Positions 1 through 7,791 of a stretch of DNA of 18,220 bases are shown one piece after another; the stretch's first letter is position 1, and the number at the start of each line of letters is the position of its first letter. Source of the DNA: CAZQIC01 sp964593555 (lineage in GTDB: Bacteria > Bacteroidota > Bacteroidia > JAFLBG01). A program made the position numbers and the translations under genes. The notes beneath the pieces are model-generated. The model was given only the letters and a program-made list of their open reading frames with translations. It was not told the origin of the DNA and searched no databases. The stretch is taken from NCBI GenBank assembly GCA_964593555.1, contig CAZQIC010000100.1:1-18220 (forward strand), given 5' to 3'.

Positions 1-49
1 GGGTTCTCCGATTTTTAGTCAAATCTCTAAAAGTGAATTTTTAGAACCC
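1..49. repeat. Nested inverted repeat at window edge
   Basis: GGGTTCT at 1-7 is the exact reverse complement of AGAACCC at 43-49, and inside it TTTTAG (13-18) pairs with CTAAAA (27-32). The outer arm begins at the first base of the window, so it may continue upstream. It could be a terminator or the end of a small repeat or insertion element; nothing here decides between them. Confidence 0.35.
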
Positions 50-66
50 ACCTATTGTTTACGTGT

Positions 67-98
67 CCCCCTCTTGGGAGGGGGCAGGGGGAGGCGGG
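67..98. repeat. G/C-rich hairpin and G-run stretch
   Basis: In an otherwise AT-rich region, a CCCCCTC arm and a GAGGGGG arm face each other across the four-base loop TTGG, followed by more G runs up to about 98. It lies just downstream of the stop codon of the small membrane protein on the minus strand. From memory, similar C-run/G-run stretches recur between genes in Bacteroidota, so this is probably a dispersed intergenic repeat; a role as transcription terminator is possible, but no U tract follows it. Confidence 0.45.
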
Positions 99-103
99 AG
101 CAC

Positions 104-451
104 CTACAAATTCACATCCATCCTTTTGTAAAATAGGCTCATTACGGTAATGAAGATTACGGATACTATTATTCCTATAATGGTAAATGTTCCCATATCA
201 TCAATCAAAATATAAATGCTTGTTCGTGAAAAAAATGCTACTGCATACAAATGTATTCCCCATCTTTTCATGTGCCATACTCCAATATAAGCTACGAAAC
301 CACAGGTGTTAATAATGCCAAATAGTGCGGGATACCAGTCTCCGAGGTTTTTTATAAAAGGAGAAAAAACCCAAAGGAAGGAAAACAACGATCCTATAAA
401 GCCCATTATACAAACTATGGAAATTATTACCGGACGTTTTACTGCGTGCAT
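104..451 (-). CDS. Small integral membrane protein, function unknown
   Basis: This 115-residue protein is almost entirely hydrophobic, with about four predicted membrane helices (roughly residues 8-30, 40-60, 64-84 and 86-108), separated by short loops. A WHMKRWG motif near residue 59 marks a positively charged turn. The look of the protein (KRPVI start, GDWYPALFG segment) resembles short uncharacterised inner-membrane proteins I have seen in Bacteroidota, but I cannot name a function. It starts 37 bases after the stop of the ABC permease on the same strand, with a heptad-repeat array filling the gap, and I see no clear promoter of its own, so it may be cotranscribed with the permease. Confidence 0.72.
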   Translation of the reverse strand: MHAVKRPVIISIVCIMGFIGSLFSFLWVFSPFIKNLGDWYPALFGIINTCGFVAYIGVWHMKRWGIHLYAVAFFSRTSIYILIDDMGTFTIIGIIVSVIFITVMSLFYKRMDVNL

Positions 452-456
452 ATACT

Positions 457-490
457 TAAATCCTAATTCGTAAATCTCAAATCGTAAATC
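457..490. repeat. Heptad-periodic repeat, array 1
   Basis: Almost five units of 7 bases (TAAATCC, TAATTCG, TAAATCT, CAAATCG, then TAAATC) run without interruption from 457 to 490. They begin at the TGA stop codon of the ABC permease (489-491) and fill the gap to the next gene. Read on the coding strand of the permease the unit is GATTTAC. It shares the unit TAAATCG with the array after the ppiD-like gene. Confidence 0.7.
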
Positions 491-1733
491 ATTTTGCTCT
501 TATCGCTTCTACAGGATCCAATTGTGACGCACCGTAAGAAGGAATAAATCCCGAGATAATTCCAATAAGCGCTGAAATAGTTAATCCTAAAATGACATTC
601 GATTTAGTAAGCGAAGCCTGCATTCCAAATGCACTCTCTACAAAAAAGGTTCCGAAGTAAATTATTATCAATCCTATTATACCACCTATCAGAGACAGAA
701 TAACAGACTCTGCTAAAAACTGGAACAGGATAAAATAATTTTTTGCTCCCAATGATTTTTGTATTCCAATTAATGATGTTCTTTCTTTTACAGATACAAA
801 CATAATATTGGCGATACCAAAACCTCCCACCAAAATGGAAAAACCTCCAATGATCCAACCTACTGTTCCTATCACATCAAATATCGAATCAAAACCCTTT
901 GACAAAATACTTATTTCATTAAGGGCAAAGTTGTCATCTGCTAAGGGCTTTAGCTTTCGTATCGATCGCATTACACCAACCAATTCATCTTTCAACTGCT
1001 CGTTGCTAATGCCAGGTTTGGCGTTTATCAGAAGTGATGGTTCAAGAAATTCGCTATTAAGATCTACTACATTTCGTGCAAAATTAACAGGTATCAGCAC
1101 CTGCGTGTCGATGTTCCCTCCCAATATGCTTTCGCCTTCTTTTTTAAAAACACCAATTACCATTATTTTTCTGCCAAACACTTTAATGTATTTTCCAACG
1201 GGGTCAATGGGGCCAAACAAGGCATTGGCAACGGCATCGCCAATGATGGTAATGCTTTTGCCGCTTGCCGATTCTGCTTCGGAAAAATATCGCCCATTAG
1301 CAATTTCAAAACTCTTTACTTTGTCATAGTCCTGTGAAACAGCCATTACTTCAACACCTTCAATGCTGTTATTTTCCTGCTGAACTGTTCTCCTGAGAGA
1401 AACCATGTAGGTAATAGCTTGCGCACTCTGGCATTGCCTCATAATATCATCCATCTCTTTGATGCTTGGATCCGGGCGATTAAGATATTTCCACCAGGCA
1501 TAGTCACCACCGAATTCCCATGGCCACTTTTGAATAAATACGACATTATCCCCCAATGAAGTAATGCTGTCCCTTAAGTTTTTTTCCAATGCATCCAATA
1601 CCGTAAATACGGATATAATAGCAAAAATACCAATGGTAATTCCCAATAACGACAGTATACTGCGAAGCTTATTTACCACTAAGGCATTAATGGCAAACAG
1701 GATACTTTCTTTGAGTAGTCTTAGAAACAGCAT
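489..1733 (-). CDS. MacB/FtsX-family ABC transporter permease
   Basis: This 414-residue protein has the MacB-type layout: an N-terminal helix (about residues 22-45) with the KLRSILSLLGITIGI signature, a large extracytoplasmic domain (about 50-285, the MacB periplasmic core type), then three C-terminal helices (about 288-312, 335-360, 380-402) of the FtsX permease domain, closing with the DPVEAIRAK sequence typical of the family. Such permeases work with a separate ATPase to move lipoproteins, peptides or antibiotics, or to transmit mechanical force, rather than to move solutes across the inner membrane. No ATPase or membrane-fusion partner is adjacent, so substrate and partner are unknown. 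The ATG at 1733 follows a TAnnTTTG motif by about 16 bases and fits the usual N-terminus. Confidence 0.9.
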   Translation of the reverse strand: MLFLRLLKESILFAINALVVNKLRSILSLLGITIGIFAIISVFTVLDALEKNLRDSITSLGDNVVFIQKWPWEFGGDYAWWKYLNRPDPSIKEMDDIMRQCQSAQAITYMVSLRRTVQQENNSIEGVEVMAVSQDYDKVKSFEIANGRYFSEAESASGKSITIIGDAVANALFGPIDPVGKYIKVFGRKIMVIGVFKKEGESILGGNIDTQVLIPVNFARNVVDLNSEFLEPSLLINAKPGISNEQLKDELVGVMRSIRKLKPLADDNFALNEISILSKGFDSIFDVIGTVGWIIGGFSILVGGFGIANIMFVSVKERTSLIGIQKSLGAKNYFILFQFLAESVILSLIGGIIGLIIIYFGTFFVESAFGMQASLTKSNVILGLTISALIGIISGFIPSYGASQLDPVEAIRAK

Positions 1734-1749
1734 AGAATTTTTCTATTGG

Positions 1750-1757
1750 CAAAGATA
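1750..1757 (-). promoter_or_regulatory. Probable -7 element for the ABC permease
   Basis: On the minus strand this reads TATCTTTG, a full match to the Bacteroidota -7 consensus TAnnTTTG, 16 bases before the permease ATG. I found no good -33 TTG at the expected 17-23 bases upstream, so the call rests on one box. Confidence 0.45.
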
Positions 1758-1848
1758 CGATAAGCGTCAGTAAAATTTGACTCAGTGACGCACTTTTCAA
1801 CAAACAATTAAGTTATCAACAATAGGCAAATTAAGACGTATAATCTTG

Positions 1849-1877
1849 TTTGTCGCCCTCAAAAATTAATAATTTTG
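1849..1877 (+). promoter_or_regulatory. Bacteroidota-type promoter of purH
   Basis: TTTG at 1849-1852 and TAATTTTG at 1870-1877 match the -33 and -7 boxes of the Bacteroidota primary sigma factor, 17 bases apart. Transcription would start near 1883-1885, giving a leader of only about a dozen bases before the GTG at 1897. This is probably the main promoter for purH and possibly for the mre genes behind it. It is the best two-box promoter in the window. Confidence 0.7.
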
Positions 1878-1896
1878 TTAGCTATACAAATCGCCT

Positions 1897-3420
1897 GTGA
1901 GTGAAGTAAAAAAGATCAAAAGTGCCCTTATCTCTGTCTTTTATAAAGACAATCTTGATACTATTGTAAAAAAATTAAATGCTCTCGGTGTTACAATATA
2001 CAGCACAGGCGGTACGCAGGAATTCATTGAGAAATTAGGTGTAAAAGTTATTCCTGTTGAGGAGCTTACTTCGTACCCTTCTATCTTGGGGGGCAGGGTA
2101 AAAACGCTTCACCCAAAAGTTTTCGGCGGCATTTTAGGAAGACGTGAATTGGACAGCGATGTAATGCAGTTGGAGGAATATAAAATTCCTGAGATAGATC
2201 TCGTGATCGTTGATCTGTATCCCTTCGAAGAAACTGTTGCATCCGGTGCTGCTGAACAAGCTATCATTGAAAAAATTGATATCGGAGGAATATCCCTTAT
2301 CCGTGCTGCAGCGAAAAATTTTAAAGATGTGGTGATCATTTCTTCCAGGGAGCAATATTCTTCTTTTAATGAATTGCTAGAGTCAAAAAATGGAAGTACC
2401 TCGCTTGACGACCGTAGACTATTGGCACGTGAGGCTTTCAACATGTCCTCACATTACGATTCAGCTATTTATAATTATTTCTCAGGAGATGCAGACTCGG
2501 CACTTAAGGTGAGTGTTACTAAAAGCAATACGCTTCGTTACGGCGAAAATCCTCATCAGAAAGGAATTTTCTTTGGCGATCTTGATAAACTGTTTACCAA
2601 ACTTAACGGTAAGGAATTATCTTACAACAACCTGCTTGATGTGGATGCAGCCGTTAATCTTATTGATGATTTTACAGACACTACCTTTGCGATACTTAAA
2701 CATAACAATGCATGCGGGTTGGCTTCACGTCCAGTATTACTCGATGCATGGAACGGTGCCTTGGCAGCTGATCCGGTTTCCGCGTTTGGCGGGGTGCTCA
2801 TTACTAATACTAAATTGGATGTTGCAACAGCGAATGAGCTCCATAAATTATTTTTCGAAGTTATCATTGCACCTTCGTACGAGCCTGCTGCTATTGAGGT
2901 GTTAAAGCAAAAGGCGAATCGTATCATATTGGTGCGTAACAATGTTAAATTGCCGGTTAAAACTTTCAGGACATTACTGAACGGCGTTGTACAACAGGAT
3001 AAGGACAGTAGAGTGGAAGTATTGGCCGATCTTAAAACCGTTACAAAAGTTGATCCAACAGCAAAGGAAAAAGAAGATTTGTTATTCGCGAATAAATTAG
3101 TGAAGCATACAAAATCGAACACCATTATATTGGCAAAAAACAAACAGCTTCTGGCAAGTGGTGTAGGGCAAACATCAAGAGTAGATGCCCTGAAACAGGC
3201 TATTGTAAAGGCAAAGAGTTTTAACTTTGATTTGAACGGTTCGGTAATGGCATCGGATGCTTTTTTCCCTTTTCCGGATTGTGTGGAGATAGCGGGTAAC
3301 GAAGGAATAAAAGCAGTCATACAGCCCGGGGGATCAATAAAAGATAAAGATTCAATTGAGTATTGCGATGCACATGCAATGGCAATGGTATTTACAGGAA
3401 CAAGACATTTTAAACATTAA
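1897..3420 (+). CDS. purH: Bifunctional AICAR formyltransferase / IMP cyclohydrolase
   Basis: PurH catalyses the last two steps of de novo IMP synthesis in the cytoplasm: formyl transfer from 10-formyl-THF to AICAR, then ring closure of FAICAR to IMP. The 507-residue length is normal for bacterial PurH. The N-terminal cyclohydrolase (MGS-like) domain shows STGGT at 36-40 and GGRVKTLHP at 65-73; the C-terminal formyltransferase domain shows RYGENPH at 214-220 and the catalytic Lys-His pair in KHNNACG (K268, H269). The GTG start at 1897 gives the expected N-terminus (MSEVKKIKSALISV), lies about 13 bases after a predicted transcription start, and no in-frame ATG lies nearby. mreB follows after 27 bases, a purH-mreB order that I know from other Bacteroidota. 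Confidence 0.98.
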   Translation: MSEVKKIKSALISVFYKDNLDTIVKKLNALGVTIYSTGGTQEFIEKLGVKVIPVEELTSYPSILGGRVKTLHPKVFGGILGRRELDSDVMQLEEYKIPEIDLVIVDLYPFEETVASGAAEQAIIEKIDIGGISLIRAAAKNFKDVVIISSREQYSSFNELLESKNGSTSLDDRRLLAREAFNMSSHYDSAIYNYFSGDADSALKVSVTKSNTLRYGENPHQKGIFFGDLDKLFTKLNGKELSYNNLLDVDAAVNLIDDFTDTTFAILKHNNACGLASRPVLLDAWNGALAADPVSAFGGVLITNTKLDVATANELHKLFFEVIIAPSYEPAAIEVLKQKANRIILVRNNVKLPVKTFRTLLNGVVQQDKDSRVEVLADLKTVTKVDPTAKEKEDLLFANKLVKHTKSNTIILAKNKQLLASGVGQTSRVDALKQAIVKAKSFNFDLNGSVMASDAFFPFPDCVEIAGNEGIKAVIQPGGSIKDKDSIEYCDAHAMAMVFTGTRHFKH

Positions 3421-3447
3421 TTTTATAAATTTCCTAAACGGAACTAA

Positions 3448-4470
3448 ATGGGAATATTCAACTTTTTAACTCAGGAAATTGCAATTGACCTTGGAACGGC
3501 CAATACACTTATCATTCACAATGATAAAGTAGTGGTTGACGAACCTTCTATTGTAGCTATCGACCGTATGTCGGGCAAAGTTATTGCTGTTGGCCGTCAG
3601 GCGCAGCAAATGCATGGTAAGGTTCACGAAGGTATTAAGACAATCCGTCCTTTGAAGGATGGTGTGATCGCGGATTTCCATGCTGCTGAAGAAATGATCC
3701 GAGGAATGATCAAGATGATCAATCCGGGTCGCAGACTTTTTACCCCGTCCCTTAAAATGGTTATTTGTATTCCTTCTGGTATTACAGAGGTGGAAAAGCG
3801 CGCCGTACGTGACTCCGCGGAACATGCCGGTGGTAAAGAGGTGTATTTAATACATGAACCAATGGCTGCTGCTATTGGTATTGGTATTGATGTGGAAGAG
3901 CCAATGGGCAATATGATCATTGATATTGGCGGTGGTACCAGCGAGATCGCCGTTATTGCCTTGGGAGGTATAGTTTGTGATAAGTCTATCCGTGTTGCGG
4001 GTGATGAGTTTACAAGTGATATTGAGGAGTATATGCGCAGGCAGCACAATATATTGGTTGGTGAACGTACAGCAGAAAGAATTAAGTGGGAAGTAGGGGC
4101 CGCTATGACTGAGATAGAGAATCCTCCACCTGATTATGCAGTGCACGGAAGGGATTTAATGACGGGTATTCCAAAGGAAATTTATGTTTCTTATGTAGAG
4201 ATCGCGCATGCATTGGATAAGTCAATTTCAAAAGTAGAGGAAGCTATTCTGAATGCCCTGGAGATGACGCCACCAGAGCTTTCCGCGGATATTTACCGTA
4301 CAGGTATTTACCTGGCGGGCGGTGGTTCATTGCTTCGCGGCCTTGATAAGAGAATATCACTTAAGACAAAGCTGCCAGTTCACGTTGCTGAGGATCCGCT
4401 TCGTGCTGTTGCAAGGGGAACAGGAATTGCACTTAAGAATGTTGATAAATTCCCTTTCTTGATCAGGTAA
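3448..4470 (+). CDS. mreB: Rod shape-determining protein MreB
   Basis: MreB is the bacterial actin homologue that polymerises under the inner membrane and guides peptidoglycan synthesis along the cylinder. At 340 residues it has the normal length. The nucleotide-binding motifs are intact: phosphate-1 loop DLGTANT at 14-20, phosphate-2 loop DIGGGT at 159-164, HEPMAAAIG at 136-144, and the adenosine loop GGGSLLRG near residue 292. It is the first gene of an mreB-mreC-mreD-mrdA-rodA operon and sits 27 bases after purH, so read-through from purH is likely; a weak TAAATTTC motif at 3426-3433 might be an internal promoter but lacks a partner box. Being a highly expressed cytoskeletal gene, its identity is not in doubt. 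Confidence 0.99.
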   Translation: MGIFNFLTQEIAIDLGTANTLIIHNDKVVVDEPSIVAIDRMSGKVIAVGRQAQQMHGKVHEGIKTIRPLKDGVIADFHAAEEMIRGMIKMINPGRRLFTPSLKMVICIPSGITEVEKRAVRDSAEHAGGKEVYLIHEPMAAAIGIGIDVEEPMGNMIIDIGGGTSEIAVIALGGIVCDKSIRVAGDEFTSDIEEYMRRQHNILVGERTAERIKWEVGAAMTEIENPPPDYAVHGRDLMTGIPKEIYVSYVEIAHALDKSISKVEEAILNALEMTPPELSADIYRTGIYLAGGGSLLRGLDKRISLKTKLPVHVAEDPLRAVARGTGIALKNVDKFPFLIR

Positions 4471-4518
4471 TCATTCGAATTTTTCTTCATTTTGTAAGCA
4501 TACTTCAGTTACCCTGGG

Positions 4519-5364
4519 ATGCGCAATCTTTTTTTGTTTGTTTGGAAACATAATTTCTTTTTTCTCTTCTTCCTGCTTGAAACAATTTCTGTTTATTTTT
4601 TAGTGAGTCATAATTATTTTCAGCGCGCAACTTTTATCAGTTCAGCGAATAACGTTTCTGGTTCAATTAACGAAGCATCCTCCAACATAACCGATTATTT
4701 TAATTTAAGAGATGCGAACAAGGCGCTTGCTGCGGAAAATGCACGTTTACATTCTTACAACAAAGCGGCATTCGATTCGTATACAAAATCATCTGTATTT
4801 GTTAACGATACTATTTACAGGCAGAAATATCAGTACCGCAGCGCGAAGGTGGTGAGCAACAGCGTAAGCAATCAAAAAAATTATATTACACTAAATATTG
4901 GTTCAAAACAAGGTGTGAAAAAAAATATGGCAGTTATCTGTCCGCAGGGTGTAGTGGGCATTGTGGAAGAGGTGAGTGATAATTTTAGTGCAGTAATGTC
5001 AATGTTACACAGGGATACAAAAATAAGTTCTAAAGTTAAAAAAGATGGATCGTTTGGACCGCTGTTTTGGGAAGGCGGTGATCCAAGATATGTTACACTC
5101 ACAGATATTCCTACTCATGTGAAGCTGGTGAAAGGAGCAAAGGGGGATACAATTGTAACCAGCGCATATTCTACAATTTTCCCGGAGGGTATAATGATTG
5201 GAACTGTAGAGGAAACTGTTGTTAAGTCAGGTGAATATTTTCAAACGATCAAAGTCAAGCTGTCAACACCATTTAAGAGCCTGAACCATGTTTATGTAAT
5301 TGAAAATATTTTAAAAGATGAACAGGAAATATTAGAGAATACTGTCAAGAAAAATGATCAGTGA
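4519..5364 (+). CDS. mreC: Rod shape-determining protein MreC
   Basis: MreC is a bitopic inner-membrane protein whose periplasmic part links the MreB filament to PBP2 and RodA. The 281-residue product has one N-terminal helix (about residues 10-30, very rich in Phe), then a predicted coiled coil (about 50-80, for example the ANKALAAENARLHSYN stretch) and the two-barrel MreC domain (about 115-260), with the family sequence NIGSKQGVKKNMAV near residue 127. Forty-eight bases separate it from mreB, and its end overlaps mreD by 11 bases, which suggests translational coupling of the two. The C-terminal tail is charged and poorly conserved, as is usual. Confidence 0.97.
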   Translation: MRNLFLFVWKHNFFFLFFLLETISVYFLVSHNYFQRATFISSANNVSGSINEASSNITDYFNLRDANKALAAENARLHSYNKAAFDSYTKSSVFVNDTIYRQKYQYRSAKVVSNSVSNQKNYITLNIGSKQGVKKNMAVICPQGVVGIVEEVSDNFSAVMSMLHRDTKISSKVKKDGSFGPLFWEGGDPRYVTLTDIPTHVKLVKGAKGDTIVTSAYSTIFPEGIMIGTVEETVVKSGEYFQTIKVKLSTPFKSLNHVYVIENILKDEQEILENTVKKNDQ

Positions 5365-5872
5365 TATATTAAAAAATATTTTAAGGTTTGTTGTACTTGT
5401 ACTGGTGCAGGTGCTTGTGGTCAGGAATATGGACCTGGGAAGATATTTTGTCCCTTTCATTTATGTGATGTTCATTGTTATGCTCCCGTTTGAAACTCCT
5501 AACTGGATGCTGCTCCTGTTATCTTTTTTTATGGGAATAGTCATTGACATGTTCTATGGAACTTTAGGAATGCATGCTGCAGCGTGTGTCTTTGTCGGCT
5601 TTTGCCGCCCTGGTATTTTAAAACTTTTTTCACCCAGAGACGGATACGAGTTCGGTGTTCAACCAACAATTCAATACCTGGGGGTTCCTTGGTTTTTATC
5701 TTATGCTGCAATTTTAACCGTGCTTCATCATTTGGTTTTGTTTTATGTAGAGGTATTCAGGTTGAATGATTTTTTTATCACTTTTTTAAGGGTGATCTGT
5801 AGTTCCCTTGTTACTCTTCTGCTAATTGTTATCAGCCAATTCCTTTTCTACAGAAACAAACAGCAGCAATAG
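5354..5872 (+). CDS. mreD: Rod shape-determining membrane protein MreD
   Basis: MreD is a polytopic inner-membrane partner of MreC in the rod complex. This 172-residue protein has five or six predicted membrane helices and little else; the family-like features are MLPFETPNWMLLLLSFFMGIVIDMFYGTLGMHAAA (helices 2-3, an Asp near residue 65 inside the membrane region) and the short basic C-terminus. The ATG at 5354 lies inside the end of mreC (11-base overlap). Sequence is poorly conserved in this family, so position between mreC and mrdA carries much of the identification. A short 22-codon frame fills the gap to mrdA. Confidence 0.93.
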   Translation: MISDILKNILRFVVLVLVQVLVVRNMDLGRYFVPFIYVMFIVMLPFETPNWMLLLLSFFMGIVIDMFYGTLGMHAAACVFVGFCRPGILKLFSPRDGYEFGVQPTIQYLGVPWFLSYAAILTVLHHLVLFYVEVFRLNDFFITFLRVICSSLVTLLLIVISQFLFYRNKQQQ

Positions 5873-5875
5873 AAT

Positions 5876-5944
5876 ATGTATATTAAAAAAATAAAAAATA
5901 GAGTACCTCGTTTTTCTGATTGGATAAAAAATAGTTTCAAATGA
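5876..5944 (+). CDS. Possible 22-residue coupled ORF before mrdA
   Basis: An ATG at 5876, three bases after the mreD stop, opens a frame of 22 codons rich in Lys and Arg with aromatic residues (begins MYIKKIKNRV, ends IKNSFK). Its TGA at 5942-5944 overlaps the ATG of mrdA in an ATGA junction, the classic layout for translational coupling. It fills the whole mreD-mrdA gap. It could be a real small basic peptide, a leader that feeds ribosomes to mrdA, or chance. No homologue is known to me. Confidence 0.3.
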   Translation: MYIKKIKNRVPRFSDWIKNSFK

Positions 5945-7791
5945 AACAATTCGCCGATAGAAAATATATTTTTATTGGTCTCGTTGTAATTGTCAGTTTC
6001 CTATATGTTGTCAGACTTTTTTACATTCAAATCATAGAGGATAAGTACCAACTAGATGCAAAGAACCAGGCATTTCGATTTCCGACAGATTATCCCATTA
6101 GAGGATATATCTACGATCGCAAGGGGAAGTTATTAGTATACAATGAAGCTGCTTATGATTTAATGGTTACACCCAAGCAGGTTACAAAGGAACTTGATAC
6201 CAATGATCTTTGCGGTTTACTGGGAATAAGCAAAGAGATGTTTTTAAAAAAAATTGAAAAAGCTCGCCAGGCGCCAAACTCTCCTCGTAAACCTTCCATT
6301 TTTGAGAAACAGATTTCGGCAAAAACATATGCTGCGCTTCAGGAAAAACTATATAAGTTTCACGGATTTTTTGTTCAATCGCGTACGTTACGTAAATATC
6401 CTCAGAATACCGCGGCACACTTATTAGGATACATTGGGGAGGTAAATAAAAATATAACCGATAAAGATCCATACTATAAAGATGGGGATTACATTGGTAT
6501 AAGTGGTATAGAGAAGGCCTACGAAAAAGAATTACGGGGCATAAAAGGGAAAAAGGTAATCATGGTTGATGTGCATAACCGTGAAAAGGGAAGTTTTGAA
6601 AATGGCAAGTATGATACATTGGCGATTTCAGGGCAAAACTTAACTTCATCGCTCGATGCAGAGATGCAGCTCTATGGTGAGCAATTGATGCAAAATAAAA
6701 TTGGTGGCATCTGTGCAATAGATCCTTCAACGGGAGAAGTATTAGCATTGGTTACAAGCCCAAGCTACGATCCGAATTTATTGGTAGGTCGTTCGCGCTC
6801 TACCAATTACTCTCTCTTGGCAAGAGATACCATTGGTGTTCCGCTTTTTAACAGGGCTCTTATGGCTTATTATCCGCCAGGTTCAACCTTCAAACTCATC
6901 AACGCACTTATTGGACAACAGGAAGGAATCCTTTTTCCGGAAACACGTTATCCATGTGCAAGAGGTTATCCGGTAATGGGCGGGCGCCCTGCATGCCATG
7001 CGCATTCTTCACCGTTGGATCTGATGGGATCTGTACAACATTCTTGTAATTCGTATTATGCTTTTACATTCAGAAGCATAATTGACAATAAAAAATATAG
7101 AACCACAGAAGAAGGATATAAAGCATGGAGAGAGTATGTGCTTTCATTTGGCGTCGGAAAAAAAATAAATTCTGATCTGCCACAGGAATTAAAGGGCTTT
7201 GTCCCAACGGTAGAATATTACGATAAATACTTTGGTAAAAACCAATGGAAATCTTCAACAATTGTTTCCTTGTCAATTGGTCAGGGTGAATTAGGCGTAA
7301 CGCCGCTTCAAATGGCAAATATAATGGCGACCATTGCTAATAGAGGTTACTACTATATTCCTCATGTAATTCGATATGTGGGGGATAAAAAATATATTAA
7401 ACCTGAATTCACGAAGAAGAATTATACTAAAATTGATCCCAAATACTTCGATGTGATCATTGATGGTATGGAACAGGTAGTACAAGCAGGAACGGGTCGT
7501 ATAGCTAAGCTCGACAGTATAAGTGTTTGCGGGAAAACGGGAACAGCTGAAAATCCTCATGGAAAAGATCACTCGGTGTTTGTGGCATTTGCTCCAAAAG
7601 AAAATCCAAAAATTGCGATAGCGGTGTTAGTGGAGAATGCCGGATTTGGTGCTGCATGGGCAGCTCCTATTGCTTCATTAATGATAGAAAAATATTTAAC
7701 GGGAAAAATAACCCGTGCCGAGTTAGAAAAAAGAATGTTTGAAGGCAACCTGATAAAAGACAAAGATAAAGTTGAGGAAAAAAAGCGATAG
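5941..7791 (+). CDS. mrdA: Penicillin-binding protein 2 (peptidoglycan transpeptidase)
   Basis: PBP2 is the class B transpeptidase that crosslinks new peptidoglycan during cell elongation, acting in the periplasm as partner of RodA. The 616-residue protein has an N-terminal anchor helix (about residues 11-28), a dimerisation/pedestal region with the family RGYIYDRKGKLL motif near residue 54, and a C-terminal penicillin-binding domain with all three catalytic motifs: S315-T-F-K, S368-C-N, and K532-T-G. The ATG at 5941 overlaps the stop of a 22-codon upstream frame (ATGA), and the last 20 bases overlap the start of rodA. Length and motif spacing are typical; nothing suggests acquired beta-lactam resistance or damage. 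Confidence 0.98.
   Translation: MKQFADRKYIFIGLVVIVSFLYVVRLFYIQIIEDKYQLDAKNQAFRFPTDYPIRGYIYDRKGKLLVYNEAAYDLMVTPKQVTKELDTNDLCGLLGISKEMFLKKIEKARQAPNSPRKPSIFEKQISAKTYAALQEKLYKFHGFFVQSRTLRKYPQNTAAHLLGYIGEVNKNITDKDPYYKDGDYIGISGIEKAYEKELRGIKGKKVIMVDVHNREKGSFENGKYDTLAISGQNLTSSLDAEMQLYGEQLMQNKIGGICAIDPSTGEVLALVTSPSYDPNLLVGRSRSTNYSLLARDTIGVPLFNRALMAYYPPGSTFKLINALIGQQEGILFPETRYPCARGYPVMGGRPACHAHSSPLDLMGSVQHSCNSYYAFTFRSIIDNKKYRTTEEGYKAWREYVLSFGVGKKINSDLPQELKGFVPTVEYYDKYFGKNQWKSSTIVSLSIGQGELGVTPLQMANIMATIANRGYYYIPHVIRYVGDKKYIKPEFTKKNYTKIDPKYFDVIIDGMEQVVQAGTGRIAKLDSISVCGKTGTAENPHGKDHSVFVAFAPKENPKIAIAVLVENAGFGAAWAAPIASLMIEKYLTGKITRAELEKRMFEGNLIKDKDKVEEKKR

Noticed and set aside
808..1329. 173-codon plus-strand frame antisense to the ABC permease
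   Set aside because: It is a shadow of the permease coding strand with Ser/Pro-rich composition and no recognisable feature.
2622..3320. 232-codon minus-strand frame inside purH
   Set aside because: It is antisense to conserved PurH formyltransferase codons, shows no domain, and is explained by the codon bias of purH.
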